Shown here: positions 61,384 to 64,000 of the stretch, piece by piece
Layout of the letters: each line of letters opens with the position of its first letter
Numbering within the stretch: position 1 is the first letter of the stretch
DNA from: an uncultured Bacteroidales bacterium
GTDB lineage: Bacteria; Bacteroidota; Bacteroidia; Bacteroidales; UBA932
Length of the DNA stretch: 64,000 nt
Direction: 5' to 3'
Assembly: GCA_934691625.1 (NCBI GenBank)
Contig: CAKUTA010000002.1
Location: forward strand, 310,001-374,000
Notes under the pieces: model-generated
Told to the model about the DNA's origin: nothing
What the model saw: the letters and a program-made list of their open reading frames with translations, nothing else
Database searches by the model: none
Position numbers and translations under genes: made by a program

Positions 61384-64000
61384 CTATTTGAATGAAAGAT
61401 TGACACCGAATGTAAATGTCCTGGCATGTGGAAAGTTCCCGTAGTCGAATCCCTGCGAGAGGATTGCGGACGCCGAGTTCTGGCTGATTCCGACTTCAGG
61501 GTCATAGCCCGAATACTTGGTGAAGGTATAGATGTTGTCTGCGGAGACATAGAATTTGCACATTTCTACATGTTTTGTCCGGCTGAGAACTTTCGCGGGA
61601 AGTGAGTATGTCAGACGTGCTGTCGAGAACCTGAGAAAAGACGCATCCTCGACGTATGCCGAAGAGACAAGTTTCGTCGGAATCTGGGAATAGTACAGCG
61701 GGTCATTTGTCTGGTTCGCCGTTGTCCACCTGTTCAGCCACCTCCCTATCTGGTTGGATCCGTCACCGGTATAGGATGCCGTCATCACGTAGTTCGCATT
61801 GTACATGTCGTTGCCCAGCGAATACTGGAATCCGAGATAAAGGTTAAACGACTTCCAGTTGAATGTCGTGGAGAAAGCGCCGTAGATGTCAGGAAGGAAA
61901 TTTCCTATCACTTCACGGTCGTCATCATCGATCTTTCCGTTCTGGTCAAGATCTGCAAGTTTTATGGAACCAGGCTGTTCCCCGACTCCCTGGCTAGGAA
62001 TTCCGTCTTTTAGGGTATAGATTGTTTTCCCGGTGGAGCCGGTAGCCGCATTGAACTCGTCGAGCTGGTATAGGCCTGTTGCCCTGTATCCATAGAGTTC
62101 TCCGACGCTTCCTCCTTCACGGAGAATCACGGCATTCTGGTCTGTAAGGCAGCTTATGCCCAGATATATCGGAGCTCCGCTCTGACCGAGTCTAAGAATC
62201 TTCGACTTGTTATGTGTCATGTTGGCGTTCATGCTCCACTGGAAGTCGCGCTTGTCGATGAGGTTTGCACTGAGCGATAGCTCGACTCCCATGTTCCGGA
62301 TACTTCCGATGTTCTGCCAGGCTTTAGGGTAGCCTGAAATATTGAGCACCGGTGCCTCTAAAAGAAGATCCCGGGTAGTCTTGTTGTAGAGGTCCAGATC
62401 TATGTGCATACGTTCATTCCACATGCCGTATTCGATTCCCAGGTTATATTCAAGTGTCTTTTCCCATGTCAGATTTTCATTGGCGAGAGTCACCGGGGAC
62501 TGGCCGATGCTTACATCCGTTCCGAAAGCTGTGTTTGTGTTGTAGAGCTGGGCAAATGAGCCTGAAGTAGGGACATTTGAATTTCCTACCTCGCCAAGAG
62601 ACGCGCGGATCTTCAGCGTGCTGATCGTCCGGTTGTCAATGAGGAACGGCTCCTGCTTCGCATTCCATGCAAATGCTCCGGAATAGAATGAGCCCCACTT
62701 GTTCTTCACGAAGGTGGATGTTCCGTCACGGCGGAATGTGAATGTGGCGATATAGCGGTCATTGTAGGCATAGTTCGACCGGAAGATGAATGACATCATC
62801 GAACTTTTGCTTGTTGATGAGTATGAGGTGAAGTTCTTCGCCATCTGAAGATTGTTGTAGCCGAGAGTCTCATTGTCGAATGATGACGCTTCCGTGGCTA
62901 TATAATAGCTGCGGGAACCTTGTTCAGTCATGCCGGCCATGACGTTCAGGCGATGTTTCTCGGCAAATGTAGGTGACCATGTGAGAGTGTTCTCGTTCAG
63001 CCATCCGAAACTTGAGATATTTGCCATGCAGGCCTGTCCCTGATAGAGCTGGCCTCTCGGTGTGCTCTTAGGGTAATATTGCTTTTCCTCAAGGCCATAG
63101 CTGTCGAGGCCGCCGGTGATCTTGAGGACGAGATCCGGGATTATGGTGTACTGAACGTATGAGTTAGCAATGGTACGGCCGAGTATCTTCTTCATCTTGA
63201 TATCATTGGCCATCGTCACAGGATTCTGCTTGTTGGTGTTGAGATATGATTCGATTTCAGTTTCCGGAACTCCTGCCCTGCGGAAATAGGATTGGGTGTC
63301 AGAATCTGTGAGGTCGAACGGCTGGGAGATCAGGGCATCCATGATTGTCCCGATGGCTGTCCCGTTTCCTCCGGATGTCGGCACGCCATCATCGACTATT
63401 CGGCTATAGTTGAGATCTACACCCACCTTGAGATTGTCTGAGAAATTGTGGTCGATGTTGACTTTGCCTGTGAGCTTGTTCCAGTTGGTGCAGATGATAA
63501 TAGACTGGTTCTGCATGTATGATGCGCTGACAAGGAAATTTGTCTTGTCAGTTGAGTTCTGCATCGAAAGATTATGATTTTGGATGAAGCCTGTGCGATA
63601 GATTTCGTCCTGCCAGTCCTTTGTCTTTATCTTGTCGAACTCGAAATTGCGCAGGTTTCCGTCTGTATCTGAGAAAAGGAGGTAGGCCGGAGTCTTCTCG
63701 TTCATCATTGTTGCATAGCCCTTGAAATCCAGGACATCAAGCTTCTTCGGAAGCTGCTGGAAGCTGGCATAGCCACTGTACTGGATGCGCCCGGATGAGC
63801 CTTTCCCCTTCTTGGTCGTGATCATGATGACTCCATTTGCTCCACGGTTTCCATAAATGGCAGTCGAGGATGCATCTTTCAGCACTTCAATGGATGCGAT
63901 ATCATCTGTGTTTATCATAGCGAGCGAGCTCATCTGTGAGTCCATGCCTGCCATACCCATCCCTGAGGAAGTGGCGACGTCGCCGAGAGGGAAACCGTCC
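61384..64000 (-). CDS. SusC/RagA-family TonB-dependent transporter (5' partial)
   Basis: The frame is open to the window edge, so the signal peptide and carboxypeptidase-regulatory-like domain lie outside. The visible part begins in the plug (DGFPLGDVATSSGMGMAGMD, then IEVLKDASSTAIYGNRGANG) and continues with about 800 residues of barrel. Family segments include RIQYSGYASFQQLPKKLDVL, FRRDGTSTFVKNKWGSF and LRASLGEVGNSNVPTSG-like sequence. The C-terminus ends FGVNLSFK. It would import the product of surface digestion by the GH110-like and propeller proteins. It forms the first visible gene of the second locus. Confidence 0.93.
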   Translation of the reverse strand, partial: DGFPLGDVATSSGMGMAGMDSQMSSLAMINTDDIASIEVLKDASSTAIYGNRGANGVIMITTKKGKGSSGRIQYSGYASFQQLPKKLDVLDFKGYATMMNEKTPAYLLFSDTDGNLRNFEFDKIKTKDWQDEIYRTGFIQNHNLSMQNSTDKTNFLVSASYMQNQSIIICTNWNKLTGKVNIDHNFSDNLKVGVDLNYSRIVDDGVPTSGGNGTAIGTIMDALISQPFDLTDSDTQSYFRRAGVPETEIESYLNTNKQNPVTMANDIKMKKILGRTIANSYVQYTIIPDLVLKITGGLDSYGLEEKQYYPKSTPRGQLYQGQACMANISSFGWLNENTLTWSPTFAEKHRLNVMAGMTEQGSRSYYIATEASSFDNETLGYNNLQMAKNFTSYSSTSKSSMMSFIFRSNYAYNDRYIATFTFRRDGTSTFVKNKWGSFYSGAFAWNAKQEPFLIDNRTISTLKIRASLGEVGNSNVPTSGSFAQLYNTNTAFGTDVSIGQSPVTLANENLTWEKTLEYNLGIEYGMWNERMHIDLDLYNKTTRDLLLEAPVLNISGYPKAWQNIGSIRNMGVELSLSANLIDKRDFQWSMNANMTHNKSKILRLGQSGAPIYLGISCLTDQNAVILREGGSVGELYGYRATGLYQLDEFNAATGSTGKTIYTLKDGIPSQGVGEQPGSIKLADLDQNGKIDDDDREVIGNFLPDIYGAFSTTFNWKSFNLYLGFQYSLGNDMYNANYVMTASYTGDGSNQIGRWLNRWTTANQTNDPLYYSQIPTKLVSSAYVEDASFLRFSTARLTYSLPAKVLSRTKHVEMCKFYVSADNIYTFTKYSGYDPEVGISQNSASAILSQGFDYGNFPHARTFTFGVNLSFK

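Noticed and set aside
1..64000. Complete insertion sequence or integrase in the window
   Set aside because: No transposase, integrase or recombinase motif was found in the plausible coding frames; only non-autonomous repeats are seen.

Overview
The window is chromosomal DNA from a member of the Bacteroidota, most likely a gut-type Bacteroidales. The evidence is two SusC/SusD outer-membrane pairs in polysaccharide-utilization-type loci, many lipoproteins with short lipoboxes, promoters of the TTTG / TAnnTTTG type, a ribosomal protein S16 with a long Ala/Glu/Lys tail, and a tRNA gene without an encoded CCA. I cannot name the genus from sequence alone. Most of the window has mid-range GC. One stretch (about 6.1-11.1 kb) is plainly AT-rich and looks foreign.

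Layout. (1) 1-15.3 kb: an aryl-polyene/flexirubin-like lipid biosynthesis operon on the + strand (acyltransferase C-terminus, ketosynthase, ACP, dehydratase, thioesterase, MMPL/RND exporter, then FAD oxidoreductase, ketoreductase and a LolA-like carrier). It is split at 6.04-12.03 kb by a 6-kb block with a one-polypeptide restriction-modification enzyme, a small ORF, a frameshifted SDH-type serine protease pseudogene and a 5'-truncated YhcG-type nuclease. (2) 15.3-16.2 kb: an AraC-type regulator on the - strand. (3) 16.4-25 kb: a lysine/diaminopimelate block: M20 deacylase (DapE candidate), GH20 hexosaminidase, aspartokinase, dapB, dapA, dapD, dapF. (4) 25-36 kb: housekeeping genes: a membrane-anchored HTH protein, tRNA-Leu(GAG), rpsP, rimM, a DUF975 membrane protein, a lipoprotein, an LPG-synthase-type membrane protein, an Smr protein, cysS, xthA and a nucleoside hydrolase. 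(5) 36-50.8 kb: a ribose/nucleoside-type utilization locus on the - strand (ribokinase, lectin-like lipoprotein, SusC, SusD, two DUF4832 proteins, nucleoside hydrolase, GRP-type sugar transporter, GH109-like protein), with a divergent LacI-type regulator. (6) 50.8-64 kb: a second utilization locus on the - strand, cut by the window end: SusC, SusD, beta-propeller lipoprotein, GH110-like alpha-galactosidase, esterase/six-hairpin glycosidase fusion, second propeller lipoprotein and an Omp85-type barrel.

Two families of short intergenic repeats link these regions. Element A (about 166 bp, TTAGAAGCTG-type terminal inverted repeats, five copies) looks like a MITE. One copy supplies the last codons and stop of the FAD oxidoreductase. 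Element B is a palindrome with a roughly 10-bp stem and a loop that is 13 nt in six of seven copies. It lies upstream of dapB, dapA, dapD, xthA and the LacI gene, and in one copy the stem bases have changed on both sides so that pairing is kept. One B copy sits inside an A copy, flanked by an 8-bp duplication (AAAACTTT), which shows that B elements have moved.

Coordinates and starts were read by eye. Family names come from motif recognition without a database search.
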